Shown here piece by piece: positions 1 to 7,253 of a DNA stretch of 64,000 nucleotides. Numbering within the stretch: position 1 is the first letter of the stretch; each line of letters starts with the position of its first letter. Both the position numbers and the translations under genes were made by a program. This DNA comes from Candidatus Avelusimicrobium aviculae (lineage in GTDB: Bacteria; Elusimicrobiota; Elusimicrobia; Elusimicrobiales; Elusimicrobiaceae). The stretch spans positions 1 to 64,000 of the forward strand of contig CALUXF010000005.1 of the NCBI GenBank assembly GCA_944324655.1. Direction: 5' to 3'. Below the pieces are notes generated by a model. It was not told where the DNA came from and made no database searches. It saw only the letters and a program-made list of their open reading frames with translations.

Positions 1-108
1 AAAAGAAGATTTGGGGCGAACAATGAAATTGTTCGTATAGAAAGAAACCCCGGGCGTAAGCCCGGGGAGTTTCATATGGGTCCTAGATGGGGCCTAGGCG
101 GGGAATAG
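1..108 (+). other. Possible C-terminal end of a CDS, with two hairpins
   Basis: Frame 1 is open from base 1 to a TAG at 106-108 (35 codons), so this could be the tail of a gene entering from the left. The peptide is Gly/Arg/Pro-rich and I do not recognise it. The same stretch contains a perfect 7-bp hairpin at 18-34 and a GC-rich hairpin at 48-67, which could instead mark a 3' UTR or terminator without a U run. An open frame this short is not strong evidence on its own. Confidence 0.25.
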
Positions 109-120
109 GTCTAAAGTCTC

Positions 121-149
121 TTGTTTCAAACGCGGCTAAATTTTATCCT
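121..149 (+). promoter_or_regulatory. Probable promoter of the exported repeat protein
   Basis: TTGTTT (121-126) and TATCCT (144-149) are separated by 17 bp, a sigma-70 type arrangement. The start codon follows at 185 behind an AAGGAG ribosome-binding site near 173-178. Confidence 0.5.
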
Positions 150-184
150 AATAGTAAGAAAGCTGTTAATTAAAAGGAGAATAT

Positions 185-967
185 ATGAAAAAAGGCTTAC
201 TGATGTCCGTTTTTAGTATGTTAGTGGCAACCGTTGTTTTTGCTGTTCCTAATGCGGCGCCTGCTCCGAAAGGGGCCGATTCCGTAGCTTCTGCTATTGC
301 AAAGGCGGTAGCTAACCAAAAGCCGGATCTCACCCAACTAAAACAAGCGGTTATCACTTCTTCCGTTTTAGCCAAAAACGAGATTGCCCGCATGAAAGAA
401 CCCAATTTCAGCTGGGCTTTCCAATCTTTGGTGAAAGTAATGGAAGCTTACCAAGAATTGCGGGAAATTTCTCCGGCGGCGGCGGTAGCGGTATCGGCCG
501 AAGTGAACGCTCCTTTTAAAGCGGGTTGGGGGGAAACGTTGACCGTTACCCAATTAATCAACCGTGAAAGCATTGTGTTGTATGGCTCTTTACAGGATGA
601 GTTTAACGCGTGGGGGGCCCAGCTGGAAGAAGACCAGGCCACCGCTTTAAAAAGCCCCGCTGCCCGCGCCGTATTAAGCCGCTTGGCCTCCAGCCGCAGT
701 TATATTGCTAAGGCGAAAGACTACAACGCTTCTATTATCTTGCAGTCTTTAACCGGCGTGATGGATGCGCATAATGCGCTTCGTAAAAATAACCCGGCTT
801 TAGCCGCTTTGCTCAGCCGTGAAATTAACAAACCCATTAAAACCGGTTTTGGCGGGGCGGATTTGGTGATATCCCGCTTTATCGCAATGGAGAGCATCAA
901 CGTATACGGCTCTTTGCAGTATGAGATGGACGCTTGGGCCCAAGCCATAGAAAAAGATCTTAAATAG
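185..967 (+). CDS. Exported protein with two copies of a ~100-aa domain
   Basis: Unrecognised 260-aa protein. Residues 1-20 form a signal peptide (MKKG start, hydrophobic core, small residues before cleavage near VFAVP), so it should leave the cytoplasm. The mature part is an internal duplication: about residues 50-148 and 158-258 align, sharing a helix with a QSL-x-V-MxA core, an 'EIN/EVN-P-K-GxG' stretch, and 'ES-I-YGSLQ-E-AW' near the end of each copy. No catalytic motif is visible. It is predicted helical and may be a periplasmic structural or binding protein. The gene is monocistronic, with its own promoter and a strong terminator right after the stop. Start chosen at the first ATG behind a good Shine-Dalgarno. 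Confidence 0.85.
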   Translation: MKKGLLMSVFSMLVATVVFAVPNAAPAPKGADSVASAIAKAVANQKPDLTQLKQAVITSSVLAKNEIARMKEPNFSWAFQSLVKVMEAYQELREISPAAAVAVSAEVNAPFKAGWGETLTVTQLINRESIVLYGSLQDEFNAWGAQLEEDQATALKSPAARAVLSRLASSRSYIAKAKDYNASIILQSLTGVMDAHNALRKNNPALAALLSREINKPIKTGFGGADLVISRFIAMESINVYGSLQYEMDAWAQAIEKDLK

Positions 968-984
968 CTAGTGTCTCTTTTGAT

Positions 985-1012
985 AAAAGCCGCCCGTAAA
1001 AGGGCGGCTTTT
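985..1012 (+). terminator. Intrinsic terminator after the exported repeat protein
   Basis: A 7-bp GC stem (989-995 with 1002-1008) extended by A-T pairs is followed by a T run. Confidence 0.85.
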
Positions 1013-1021
1013 ATTTTCAAT

Positions 1022-1043
1022 AAAAAACCCGCTGTAAAGCGGG
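1022..1043 (-). terminator. Intrinsic terminator of the nrd operon
   Basis: CCCGC/GCGGG stem at 1028-1043. On the minus strand it is followed by six U residues, downstream of nrdG. Confidence 0.75.
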
Positions 1044-1079
1044 AGTTGTTTTAAAAACATCCAATTTATTTACAAAGCC

Positions 1080-1703
1080 TTATAACTCTTTATGCATTAC
1101 TTTCAGGGCGGATTTTTCTTTTGCTACGGGCAGGCATTCCTGCACACGGTAATGGTTTTCATCCGTTAATGCGCGTATGGAGGCAATATCGTCATCGGTT
1201 AGCGCTTCTTTGTCATACGTGGTGCGGAATTGATAGGCAATGCCTGATTCTTGAATTATTTTCATGGATTCTTTTAGCACGGCCGGGTTAAAATCCACCC
1301 CGGTAATAACGGAGTATTTTTCTAGCGGGGCTTTTAAATCCATGGCTACATAATCTAATAAATGGCGGTTGTATGCTTCACGCAATACGTCGGGCCGGGT
1401 GCCGTTGGTGTCCCATTTAACGGCAAAGCCCATTTCTTTTATTTTAGAGGTAAAATCCAGAATGTCTTCGTGTAAGGTAGGTTCTCCGCCGGTGATTACA
1501 ACGCCTTCCAGCGTGCCTTGCCGGCGCTTGAGGAAAGAGAATAATTCTTCTTCGGGCATGGGTTCCAGAAATAAATGCGGATAAACCAATTCCGGGTTGT
1601 GGCAATAACGGCAGCGGAAATTGCACCCCTGCGTAAATACCACGGCGGCCGGCCGGCCCGGAAAGTCTATCAATGTAAATTTAATCAGCCCGCCTAACTT
1701 CAT
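1080..1703 (-). CDS. nrdG: Anaerobic ribonucleotide reductase activating protein
   Basis: Radical-SAM activase (207 aa) that installs the glycyl radical on the class III ribonucleotide reductase. The [4Fe-4S]-binding motif CNFRCRYC (CxxxCxxC) sits near residues 28-35, preceded by the family's 'DFPGRPAAVVFTQG' region, and 'TGGEPTL' follows near residue 72. Length is normal for the NrdG/PflA-like activases associated with NrdD. It is last in a minus-strand operon nrdD - glycyl-radical domain gene - nrdG, 32 bp after the small gene, which fits its job of activating that small domain. Confidence 0.93.
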   Translation of the reverse strand: MKLGGLIKFTLIDFPGRPAAVVFTQGCNFRCRYCHNPELVYPHLFLEPMPEEELFSFLKRRQGTLEGVVITGGEPTLHEDILDFTSKIKEMGFAVKWDTNGTRPDVLREAYNRHLLDYVAMDLKAPLEKYSVITGVDFNPAVLKESMKIIQESGIAYQFRTTYDKEALTDDDIASIRALTDENHYRVQECLPVAKEKSALKVMHKEL

Positions 1704-1735
1704 GGAAACCCGTGCCTTTAGAAAATAACCTTAAT

Positions 1736-1936
1736 TTATTCCCCGCAGCCGCATTCCACATGCATGTTTTTGCGCAGGGAGAATTCTTCTTTCTTGCCTT
1801 TGTTCCAGTTTTGTACCGGGCGCAAATACCCCACCACACGAGAGTAAACTTCACACTTGGAGCCGTGTACTTCGTTTAACTCTTTTTTGAGTTCGGAAAT
1901 TTTATTTTCAACTACTTGTCTTTCTTGAGCGGTCAT
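1736..1936 (-). CDS. Stand-alone glycyl-radical domain of class III RNR (split NrdD C-terminus)
   Basis: A 66-aa protein carrying the part of NrdD that normally forms its extreme C-terminus: 'CEVYSRVVGYLRPVQNWNKG', with the radical glycine in RVVGY and the downstream 'EEF..R' tail. Residues 1-25 are a charged helix with coiled-coil character that the usual domain does not have. The start is the ATG at 1936: a TAGGAG ribosome-binding site lies 8 nt upstream (1945-1950), whereas the longer upstream frame has none. The gene stands between the large nrdD and nrdG. The large protein stops just before this domain, so the two polypeptides presumably combine, with NrdG activating the small one. Family assignment is strong; that it works in trans is inference. 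Confidence 0.85.
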   Translation of the reverse strand: MTAQERQVVENKISELKKELNEVHGSKCEVYSRVVGYLRPVQNWNKGKKEEFSLRKNMHVECGCGE

Positions 1937-2028
1937 TTTCTTTTCTCCTAGTACGTCTACTTCTTGTTGGCCGCGCGCCAACCCTTATACTATAAAGCAT
2001 AGCGTTTTATACGCGCGGTTACAACTGC

Positions 2029-2056
2029 TTTTTTAGGTTATTTTTTGCCTAAAAAA
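2029..2056 (-). other. A-U-rich hairpin between the two nrdD parts
   Basis: TTTTTTAGG (2029-2037) and CCTAAAAAA (2048-2056) form a perfect 9-bp stem in the spacer downstream of large nrdD. No U run follows on the minus strand, so it is more likely an mRNA processing or stability element than a full terminator. Confidence 0.45.
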
Positions 2057-2063
2057 GGTAATA

Positions 2064-4124
2064 CTATTTACTGTAAAGCTGTTCTTCCAGCAGTTTGATT
2101 TGGTGTTCCAATTCTTGCATGCGTTCCGCTTTGCATTTGGGGCATTCAAAATGTTCACCCTCAATGTAGCCGCACTTGGGGCATACGCTGAACGTAGGCG
2201 TGATGGAAAAATAAGGCAGCGTGTATCTTTCGCACACGGTTTTGATGAATTTCTTCATCGCTTCCAAATCTTTTATTCTCTCACCCGTAAAGATGTGCTG
2301 TACGGTGCCGCCGGTGTATTTGGACTGGATGGTGCTTTGCAAGTCCAGCATTTCAAACACGTCGTCCGTATAGTTTACGGGCAGTTGGGAAGAGTTGGTG
2401 TAAAAAGGCTGATGGCCTTGTTTGTAAAGCGCTTCGTTGGCGCAGATGATGCCGGGATAACGTTCTTTGTCCAGTTTAGCCAAGCGGTAAGAGGTTCCTT
2501 CCGCCGGGGTGGCTTCCAGGTTATAGTTATTGCCCGTTTCTTCTTGGAATTTAACCAAGGTTTCACGCATGAAAGTAAGCGTTTTTTCGGCAAACGCGCG
2601 GCCTTTTTCGGTGCCGATGTCTTCCCCTATTAAATTAAGGGAAGCTTCGTTTAAACCCACAAGCCCAATGGTGGAAAAGTGGTTCTTCCAGTATTCGTTA
2701 AAACGCTGTTTAATTGTGCGCAGGTAAAAGCTCATATACGGGTACAAATTGCCCGAGGTAAAGCGCTCAATGATTTTGCGTTTGATTTCCAAGCTGGTTT
2801 TGGCCACTTCCATGCGGTCTTTTAAGTTTTTAAAGAATTCGTCTTCATTTTTGGACAGATACCCCAGCCGCGGCAAGTTGATGGTTACCACGCCGATGGA
2901 ACCCGTCAACGGGGCGGAGCCGAATAACCCGCCGCCGCGTTTTCTAAGCTCGCGGTTGTCAATACGCAAGCGGCAGCACATGGAGCGGGCATCTTCCGGG
3001 TTCATGTCGGAATTGATAAAGTTGGCAAAATACGGGATACCATACTTAGCCGTCATCTCCCACAGAGGGGTGAGCTTGGGGTTGTTCCAGTCAAAATCTT
3101 TGGTGATATTATAGGTGGGGATAGGGAAGGTAAATACGCGCCCTTTGGCGTCACCCGCCAACATCACCTCGCAGAAAGCGCGGTTAAGCATATCCATTTC
3201 CTCCTGGAATTCCCCGTACGTTTTATCCTGCAGTTTCCCGCCGATGATAACCGGCTGGTCTTTGTAATAAGAAGGAACAGTCAAGTCCAAGGTCAGATTG
3301 GTAAACGGCGTTTGGAAACCCACACGGGTGGGTACGTTTACGTTAAATAAAAATTCCTGCAGGGCTTGTTTTACTTCTTCATAAGTCAATTTGTCGTAAT
3401 AAATAAAAGGAGCCAACAGCGTGTCAAAATTGCTGAAAGCCTGCGCGCCTGCGCTTTCCCCTTGCAGCGTATAAAAGAAGTTTACCACCTGTCCCAACGC
3501 GGTGCGCAGGTGCTTGGCAGGTTTGCTTTCGGCTTTGCCCACCACCCCTTTAAAACCGCTGAGCAGCAAGTCTTGCAAATCCCAGCCCACGCAGTAAGCG
3601 CCCAACAGGCCTAAATCGTGCAGGTGAAAGTCCCCTTCGGAATGCATACGGCGTACATTTTCAGGATAAATTTTATTAAGCCAATACACCTTGCTGATTT
3701 CAGAAGAGATATAATTGTTCAGCCCCTGCAGGGAATACCCCATATTGCTGTTTTCATTTACTTGCCAGTCAATTTTTTGCAGGTATTGGTCTACCAAGTC
3801 TACATTAAACTTGGAAGATATTTCACGCATGCGGGCATGCTGGTCACGGTATAAAATATAGGCTTTGGCGGTTTTGTGGTAATTGGACGTAAGCAGTACG
3901 TCTTCCACGATATCCTGTACGTTTTCCACGTTGGGGATAGTGTCTGCGTAGAGCTGCTGAATAATGTTAATGGCGCGGATAGTCAGCTTTTTAGCGGTTT
4001 CCAAGTCAAATTCGCCCGTGGCTTCTGCCGCTTTGGCGATAGCCTTGGTAATTTTTTTAGGGTCAAATTGTTGGGTGGTTCCGTCTCTTTTTACAATACT
4101 GGTGATGACTTCTGCGTTTTCCAT
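2064..4124 (-). CDS. nrdD: Anaerobic ribonucleoside-triphosphate reductase, large part lacking the glycyl-radical domain
   Basis: Reduces ribonucleotides to deoxyribonucleotides without oxygen. An ATP-cone regulatory domain occupies about residues 5-95 (VKRDGT...FDPKKITKAI). The barrel follows, with 'GAYCVGWDL' and 'MCCRLRIDN' carrying candidate active-site cysteines. Near the end is a zinc motif, two CPKC pairs in 'VCPKCGY...FECPKCKAE'. At this point normal NrdD continues into the glycyl-radical loop. Here the protein ends after a ~20-residue charged helix, and the loop is encoded by the next gene. The ATG at 4124 is chosen with AGGA upstream; a TTG four codons earlier is almost on top of the Shine-Dalgarno. 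Promoter and structured leader lie upstream. Confidence 0.93.
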   Translation of the reverse strand: MENAEVITSIVKRDGTTQQFDPKKITKAIAKAAEATGEFDLETAKKLTIRAINIIQQLYADTIPNVENVQDIVEDVLLTSNYHKTAKAYILYRDQHARMREISSKFNVDLVDQYLQKIDWQVNENSNMGYSLQGLNNYISSEISKVYWLNKIYPENVRRMHSEGDFHLHDLGLLGAYCVGWDLQDLLLSGFKGVVGKAESKPAKHLRTALGQVVNFFYTLQGESAGAQAFSNFDTLLAPFIYYDKLTYEEVKQALQEFLFNVNVPTRVGFQTPFTNLTLDLTVPSYYKDQPVIIGGKLQDKTYGEFQEEMDMLNRAFCEVMLAGDAKGRVFTFPIPTYNITKDFDWNNPKLTPLWEMTAKYGIPYFANFINSDMNPEDARSMCCRLRIDNRELRKRGGGLFGSAPLTGSIGVVTINLPRLGYLSKNEDEFFKNLKDRMEVAKTSLEIKRKIIERFTSGNLYPYMSFYLRTIKQRFNEYWKNHFSTIGLVGLNEASLNLIGEDIGTEKGRAFAEKTLTFMRETLVKFQEETGNNYNLEATPAEGTSYRLAKLDKERYPGIICANEALYKQGHQPFYTNSSQLPVNYTDDVFEMLDLQSTIQSKYTGGTVQHIFTGERIKDLEAMKKFIKTVCERYTLPYFSITPTFSVCPKCGYIEGEHFECPKCKAERMQELEHQIKLLEEQLYSK

Positions 4125-4285
4125 AATTTTGTCCAATCCTAAATAATTTTACCGCTGCGCAATAAAACTTTATGCGTCACCCTCTCCGGTTTATTTCCGT
4201 CGGGTCGGAGGCGTTTTTAAAAGGGTGTTGTGTATGATTTTAACAACGAAGCCCTGTTTTGAAAGATGTTTTAAAACCGGGCTAA
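4125..4285 (-). promoter_or_regulatory. Structured 5' leader of nrdD
   Basis: From the predicted transcription start (~4284) to the ATG is about 160 nt with no gene. Two stems can be drawn: 4250-4283 (AGCCC-x-GTTTT with its near-perfect complement), and 4178-4227, where CACCC/GGGTG encloses CTCCG/CGGAG. This could be a riboswitch-like or protein-bound leader. I could not match it to a known class. Confidence 0.4.
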
Positions 4286-4290
4286 GAAAC

Positions 4291-4319
4291 ATTATTATTT
4301 ATAAAAAACATTTTGTCAA
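4291..4319 (-). promoter_or_regulatory. nrdD promoter
   Basis: On the minus strand TTGACA (4314-4319) and AATAAT (4291-4296) are spaced by exactly 17 bp. Confidence 0.7.
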
Positions 4320-4365
4320 ACATGGCGGCAAGAAGGGGTGGAAATTTGCTTTTTTTTGCTTAAAA

Positions 4366-4500
4366 TATAGTTAAAATTGCTTTACCAATCGGTAGATAAA
4401 AAAGGAGGGGTAAAAAAGACGAAAAATGTGGTTTTGGGGTTTTCTCTTCTAAAAAAGAAAAAAACACCCTAAGGCCTAGACAAAAAAATAGGTCTTTTTT
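4366..4500 (+). other. Possible short orphan transcript ending in a terminator
   Basis: The ~440-bp gene-free gap between nrdD and the next plus-strand gene holds, besides the nrdD promoter, a TATAGT (4366-4371), an AGGAGG (4403-4408), a tiny frame ATG...TAA at 4426-4452 coding for eight mostly aromatic residues, and a 7-bp hairpin (4472-4495, one G-T pair) followed by a T run. It resembles a leader peptide with an attenuator. However, the AGGAGG to ATG distance (17 nt) is too long and the next gene has its own promoter. Confidence 0.3.
4472..4500 (+). terminator. Terminator-like hairpin
   Basis: AGGCCTA (4472-4478) pairs with TAGGTCT (4489-4495), followed by a T run to 4500. Confidence 0.55.
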
Positions 4501-4511
4501 CTTGTTTCTAC

Positions 4512-4540
4512 TTGACGCTTTGGTGTGAAACTGGTTTAAT
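4512..4540 (+). promoter_or_regulatory. Promoter of the small membrane protein
   Basis: TTGACG (4512-4517), 17 bp, TTTAAT (4535-4540), 24 bp before the ATG. Confidence 0.65.
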
Positions 4541-4563
4541 TTAAAAAAATAAAAGGGGGCCTT

Positions 4564-4821
4564 ATGGATTTTTATCAATGGTGTGTTTTGGTGGCTGTAA
4601 TTGCTTTTGTGATTATGGTTATTTTTATTGTGCGGACTATGCTGCAGCTGTACCGCACGGCGGAGTCTGTGGAGTATTTGACCGTCATCACGGCGGAAAA
4701 TGTGGAAAAAACCCGCTCCGCTTTTGACTTGGTGGAAAATGTTTCTACTTTGTTAGACAGCACTTTTTACCGTGCCATGAAATTAGGGGTGGATTTGGTA
4801 AACAAATACCGCCGCCGTTAG
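4564..4821 (+). CDS. Small membrane-anchored protein, DUF948-like
   Basis: 85 aa: one N-terminal transmembrane helix (residues ~6-28), then an amphipathic helical region (AESVEYLTVITAENVEKTR...) and a basic end (KYRRR). This layout resembles DUF948-type proteins of unknown role, but the match is by overall look only. Shine-Dalgarno-like GGGGG is upstream. It is a single gene between its own promoter and a bidirectional terminator. Confidence 0.75.
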   Translation: MDFYQWCVLVAVIAFVIMVIFIVRTMLQLYRTAESVEYLTVITAENVEKTRSAFDLVENVSTLLDSTFYRAMKLGVDLVNKYRRR

Positions 4822-4844
4822 CGTTTTGATACTGCAATAAATAT

Positions 4845-4868
4845 AAAGGCCCGCGGCAGCGGGCCTTT
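4845..4868. terminator. Bidirectional terminator
   Basis: Perfect 10-bp stem AAAGGCCCGC/GCGGGCCTTT with a 4-nt loop between two convergent genes. Confidence 0.8.
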
Positions 4869-4874
4869 GTGCGT

Positions 4875-5345
4875 TTAATTCAACACGGCAAATCCTATAT
4901 TCAAATAACAGGCAAACAGCAGCCAGGCTATATAAGGAGTCAACAGCCAAGCGCTTAAGCAATGTTTGGCGCGGATGACTTTAAAAAGCCAGCCGGCTTC
5001 GGCCAGTAACAAAACAAGCAATACTAACGCAGGCCAAAGCATTTGTTTGCCAAAAAACAGGGGGGTCCATAAACTGTTTAACGCCAGTTGTATAATAAAT
5101 AAGAGAAGGGCTTTTGTCCGTTTTTGCCCGCCGGGTTTAAATACCAGCCAAGCGCATATTCCCAGCAATATATATAATATGCCCCAGGCCAATCCGAAGA
5201 CAGCGTCCGGCGGGGTGAACGGCGGGCGGCTAAGCGCATGGTACCAATCTAAATGATTTTTTACGCAACCCGCGCCCGCTAAACCGGGAAGCTGGCATAC
5301 AACCAGCCAAAAAAATAAATACAAGATTTGCCTGATTTTCTTCAT
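4875..5345 (-). CDS. tspO: TspO/MBR family membrane protein
   Basis: 156-aa, five-helix, tryptophan-rich membrane protein of the TspO family, which binds porphyrins or other hydrophobic ligands. Family marks are visible: 'WYHALSRPPFTPPD' in the first loop, 'WGILYILLG', 'QLALNSLWTPLFFG' and a final Asn-containing helix. Length is typical. It stands alone, divergent from accB, with the shared bidirectional terminator downstream. The role in this organism is unknown. Confidence 0.9.
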   Translation of the reverse strand: MKKIRQILYLFFWLVVCQLPGLAGAGCVKNHLDWYHALSRPPFTPPDAVFGLAWGILYILLGICAWLVFKPGGQKRTKALLLFIIQLALNSLWTPLFFGKQMLWPALVLLVLLLAEAGWLFKVIRAKHCLSAWLLTPYIAWLLFACYLNIGFAVLN

Positions 5346-5427
5346 ACACCAAGCACCTTAGCATTTTTTATCACGCCTGTGCTTATATATAAAAGGATTA
5401 GGCTCCGTGCGCTTAACGGATAAAAAA

Positions 5428-5436
5428 TGGTAAAAT
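5428..5436 (+). promoter_or_regulatory. Extended -10 promoter of accB-accC
   Basis: TGGTAAAAT. The same string precedes rlmN and def in this window. No convincing -35 is present. Confidence 0.5.
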
Positions 5437-5475
5437 AAAAAATAAGATTTTTTAACTTATTAACCAGAGGAAACC

Positions 5476-5850
5476 ATGGATACAAAGTTAATTAAAGAAG
5501 TAACCGATTGGCTTAAAACTACTGATTTGGCTGAATTTTGTTATGAAAAAGACGGAGACTCTATCGAAGTAAAAACGCGCGAAGCGCTGCCGGAACCGGC
5601 TCAGTTTACCTGTTCTTTGTCCGCCGTATGCGCTCCGGCCATTGGCATTTATAAAACGGCCGCCAAGGGTAAAAATCTGGTTTTGAAAGAAGGGGACGCC
5701 GTAAAAGAAGGGGATTGTTTAGGTATAGTGGAAAGCGTTTCCAAACAGCACGCCGTTACCGCTCCTGTATCGGGCAAGCTGCGCATTATCGCCGCCGAAG
5801 AGGGCAAGCCGGTGGAATTTAACCAGCCGTTGTTCTTTATTGAACCTTAG
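5476..5850 (+). CDS. accB: Biotin carboxyl carrier protein-like subunit without a lysine at the biotin position
   Basis: 124 aa with the AccB layout: an N-terminal segment (MDTKLIKEVTDWL...), a short linker, and a C-terminal biotinyl domain from about residue 50. A gapless comparison with the textbook 'VEAMKMMN...GQPVEF' stretch gives 'VESVSKQH...GKPVEF'. The biotin-accepting Lys is replaced by Ser89, and a Lys lies one place later (Lys90). The AMKM context is lost. Either the carrier is biotinylated at an unusual position, uses a different ligase, or has lost the function. Directly upstream of accC (11 bp), so it should act with biotin carboxylase. Start ATG has AGAGGAAA before it. Confidence 0.75.
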   Translation: MDTKLIKEVTDWLKTTDLAEFCYEKDGDSIEVKTREALPEPAQFTCSLSAVCAPAIGIYKTAAKGKNLVLKEGDAVKEGDCLGIVESVSKQHAVTAPVSGKLRIIAAEEGKPVEFNQPLFFIEP

Positions 5851-5861
5851 GAGCTTTGTTC

Positions 5862-7253
5862 ATGTCTACCCAAGTAACCATAACCCCTTTTAAAAAAATA
5901 TTAATTGCCAACCGCGGTGAAATTGCCCTTAGGGTTATTCGCACCCTGCGGGAAATGAATATCAAGTCTGTCGCCATTTATTCCGAGGCGGACCGCAACT
6001 CCCTGCATGTACGCATGGCGGACGAAGCCGTCTGCATCGGGGCGGCGCCTTCTCCGCTTAGCTATTTGGATATAGATGCCGTGGTAACCGCCGCCAAAGT
6101 AACAGGGGCGGACGCGGTACACCCCGGTTATGGCTTCCTTTCTGAAAATGCGGATTTTGCCCGCGCGGTAACCGAAGCCGGCATCATATTTATCGGGCCT
6201 ACGGCGCAAGCCATTGAAATGTTGGGTGTTAAATCCACCGCGCGCGAGATTGCCTTAAAAGGCGGCGTGCCCATCACCCCGGGGTCTGACGGCGTGGTGG
6301 GGAAGAATTACCACGAAGTGGCGCGCAAAATCGGTTTTCCCATTATGATTAAAGCGGCGCTTGGCGGCGGCGGGAAAGGCATGCGCGAATGCCTGCGCGA
6401 AGAAGACCTGGACCGCATGATGAAAACCGCCCAGGGCGAAGCCAAAGCCAACTTTGGCGACGACCGCATGTATTTTGAAAAATTGGTTTTAAACCCGCGT
6501 CATATTGAAGTGCAAATGGCGGCCGACAATTACGGCAACGTGGTTGCTTTTGCCGAGCGCGACTGCAGCATGCAGCGCCGCCACCAAAAATTGGTGGAGG
6601 AATCTCCTTCCCCGTTTGTGGACGAAGCCACCCGCGCCAAATTGCAGGAGGCCGCTTGCCGCCTGGCCAAAGCCGCCAACTACCGCGGGGTGGGCACGGT
6701 GGAATTTTTAATGGCGCAAAATAAAGAATTTTATTTCATGGAAGTGAACACCCGTCTTCAGGTGGAACACCCGGTAACGGAATCCGTTTGCGGATATGAT
6801 TTGGTAAAAATGCAAATACAAATTGCCCAAGGGGAGCCGCTGCACGTTACGCAAAAAGAGGCCGGCGCGGTAAAATGCCACGCCATTGAACACCGCATCA
6901 ATGCCGAAAACAGCGAACGCAACTTCACTCCCTGCCCCGGCACCATCACGGAATGGATTCCCGCCGGCGGTTTGGGCGTGCGGGTGGACAGCCATGTATA
7001 TACGGGGTACACCATTCCCAGCTATTATGACAGCCTGATTGCCAAACTGATTGTAACGGCGCCGGACAGAACCAAACTGCTGGCCCGCTGCCGCCGCTGC
7101 TTGGGTGAATTTCAAATAGGCGGGGTGGATACCACCATTCCTTTTCATCAGAAAATCGTAAATAACCCGGATTTTATTGCCGGGAATATGGATACCGGCC
7201 TGATTGAACGCATGATGGCTGAGGATAAAAAAGCCAGTGAAAGCAAAAAATAA
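5862..7253 (+). CDS. accC: Biotin carboxylase subunit of acetyl/acyl-CoA carboxylase
   Basis: 463 aa. ATP-dependent carboxylation of biotin on the carrier protein, the first half-reaction leading to malonyl-CoA (or methylmalonyl-CoA). The N-terminal domain starts 'KILIANRGEIALRVIRTL'; the ATP-grasp has the glycine-rich loop 'KAALGGGGKGMR', 'HIEVQ', 'RDCSMQRRHQKLVEE' and 'EVNTRLQVEHPVTE'. Complete length. The ATG at 5862 has AGGAG 8 nt upstream; a TTG two codons earlier is too close to it. Cotranscribed with accB. The carboxyltransferase partner is probably the gene at 55534. Confidence 0.96.
   Translation: MSTQVTITPFKKILIANRGEIALRVIRTLREMNIKSVAIYSEADRNSLHVRMADEAVCIGAAPSPLSYLDIDAVVTAAKVTGADAVHPGYGFLSENADFARAVTEAGIIFIGPTAQAIEMLGVKSTAREIALKGGVPITPGSDGVVGKNYHEVARKIGFPIMIKAALGGGGKGMRECLREEDLDRMMKTAQGEAKANFGDDRMYFEKLVLNPRHIEVQMAADNYGNVVAFAERDCSMQRRHQKLVEESPSPFVDEATRAKLQEAACRLAKAANYRGVGTVEFLMAQNKEFYFMEVNTRLQVEHPVTESVCGYDLVKMQIQIAQGEPLHVTQKEAGAVKCHAIEHRINAENSERNFTPCPGTITEWIPAGGLGVRVDSHVYTGYTIPSYYDSLIAKLIVTAPDRTKLLARCRRCLGEFQIGGVDTTIPFHQKIVNNPDFIAGNMDTGLIERMMAEDKKASESKK

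Noticed and set aside
4426-4452. Aromatic amino-acid attenuator (Trp/Phe leader peptide)
   Set aside because: Downstream gene is a small membrane protein with its own promoter, and the Shine-Dalgarno spacing is 17 nt. Kept only as a low-interest transcript.
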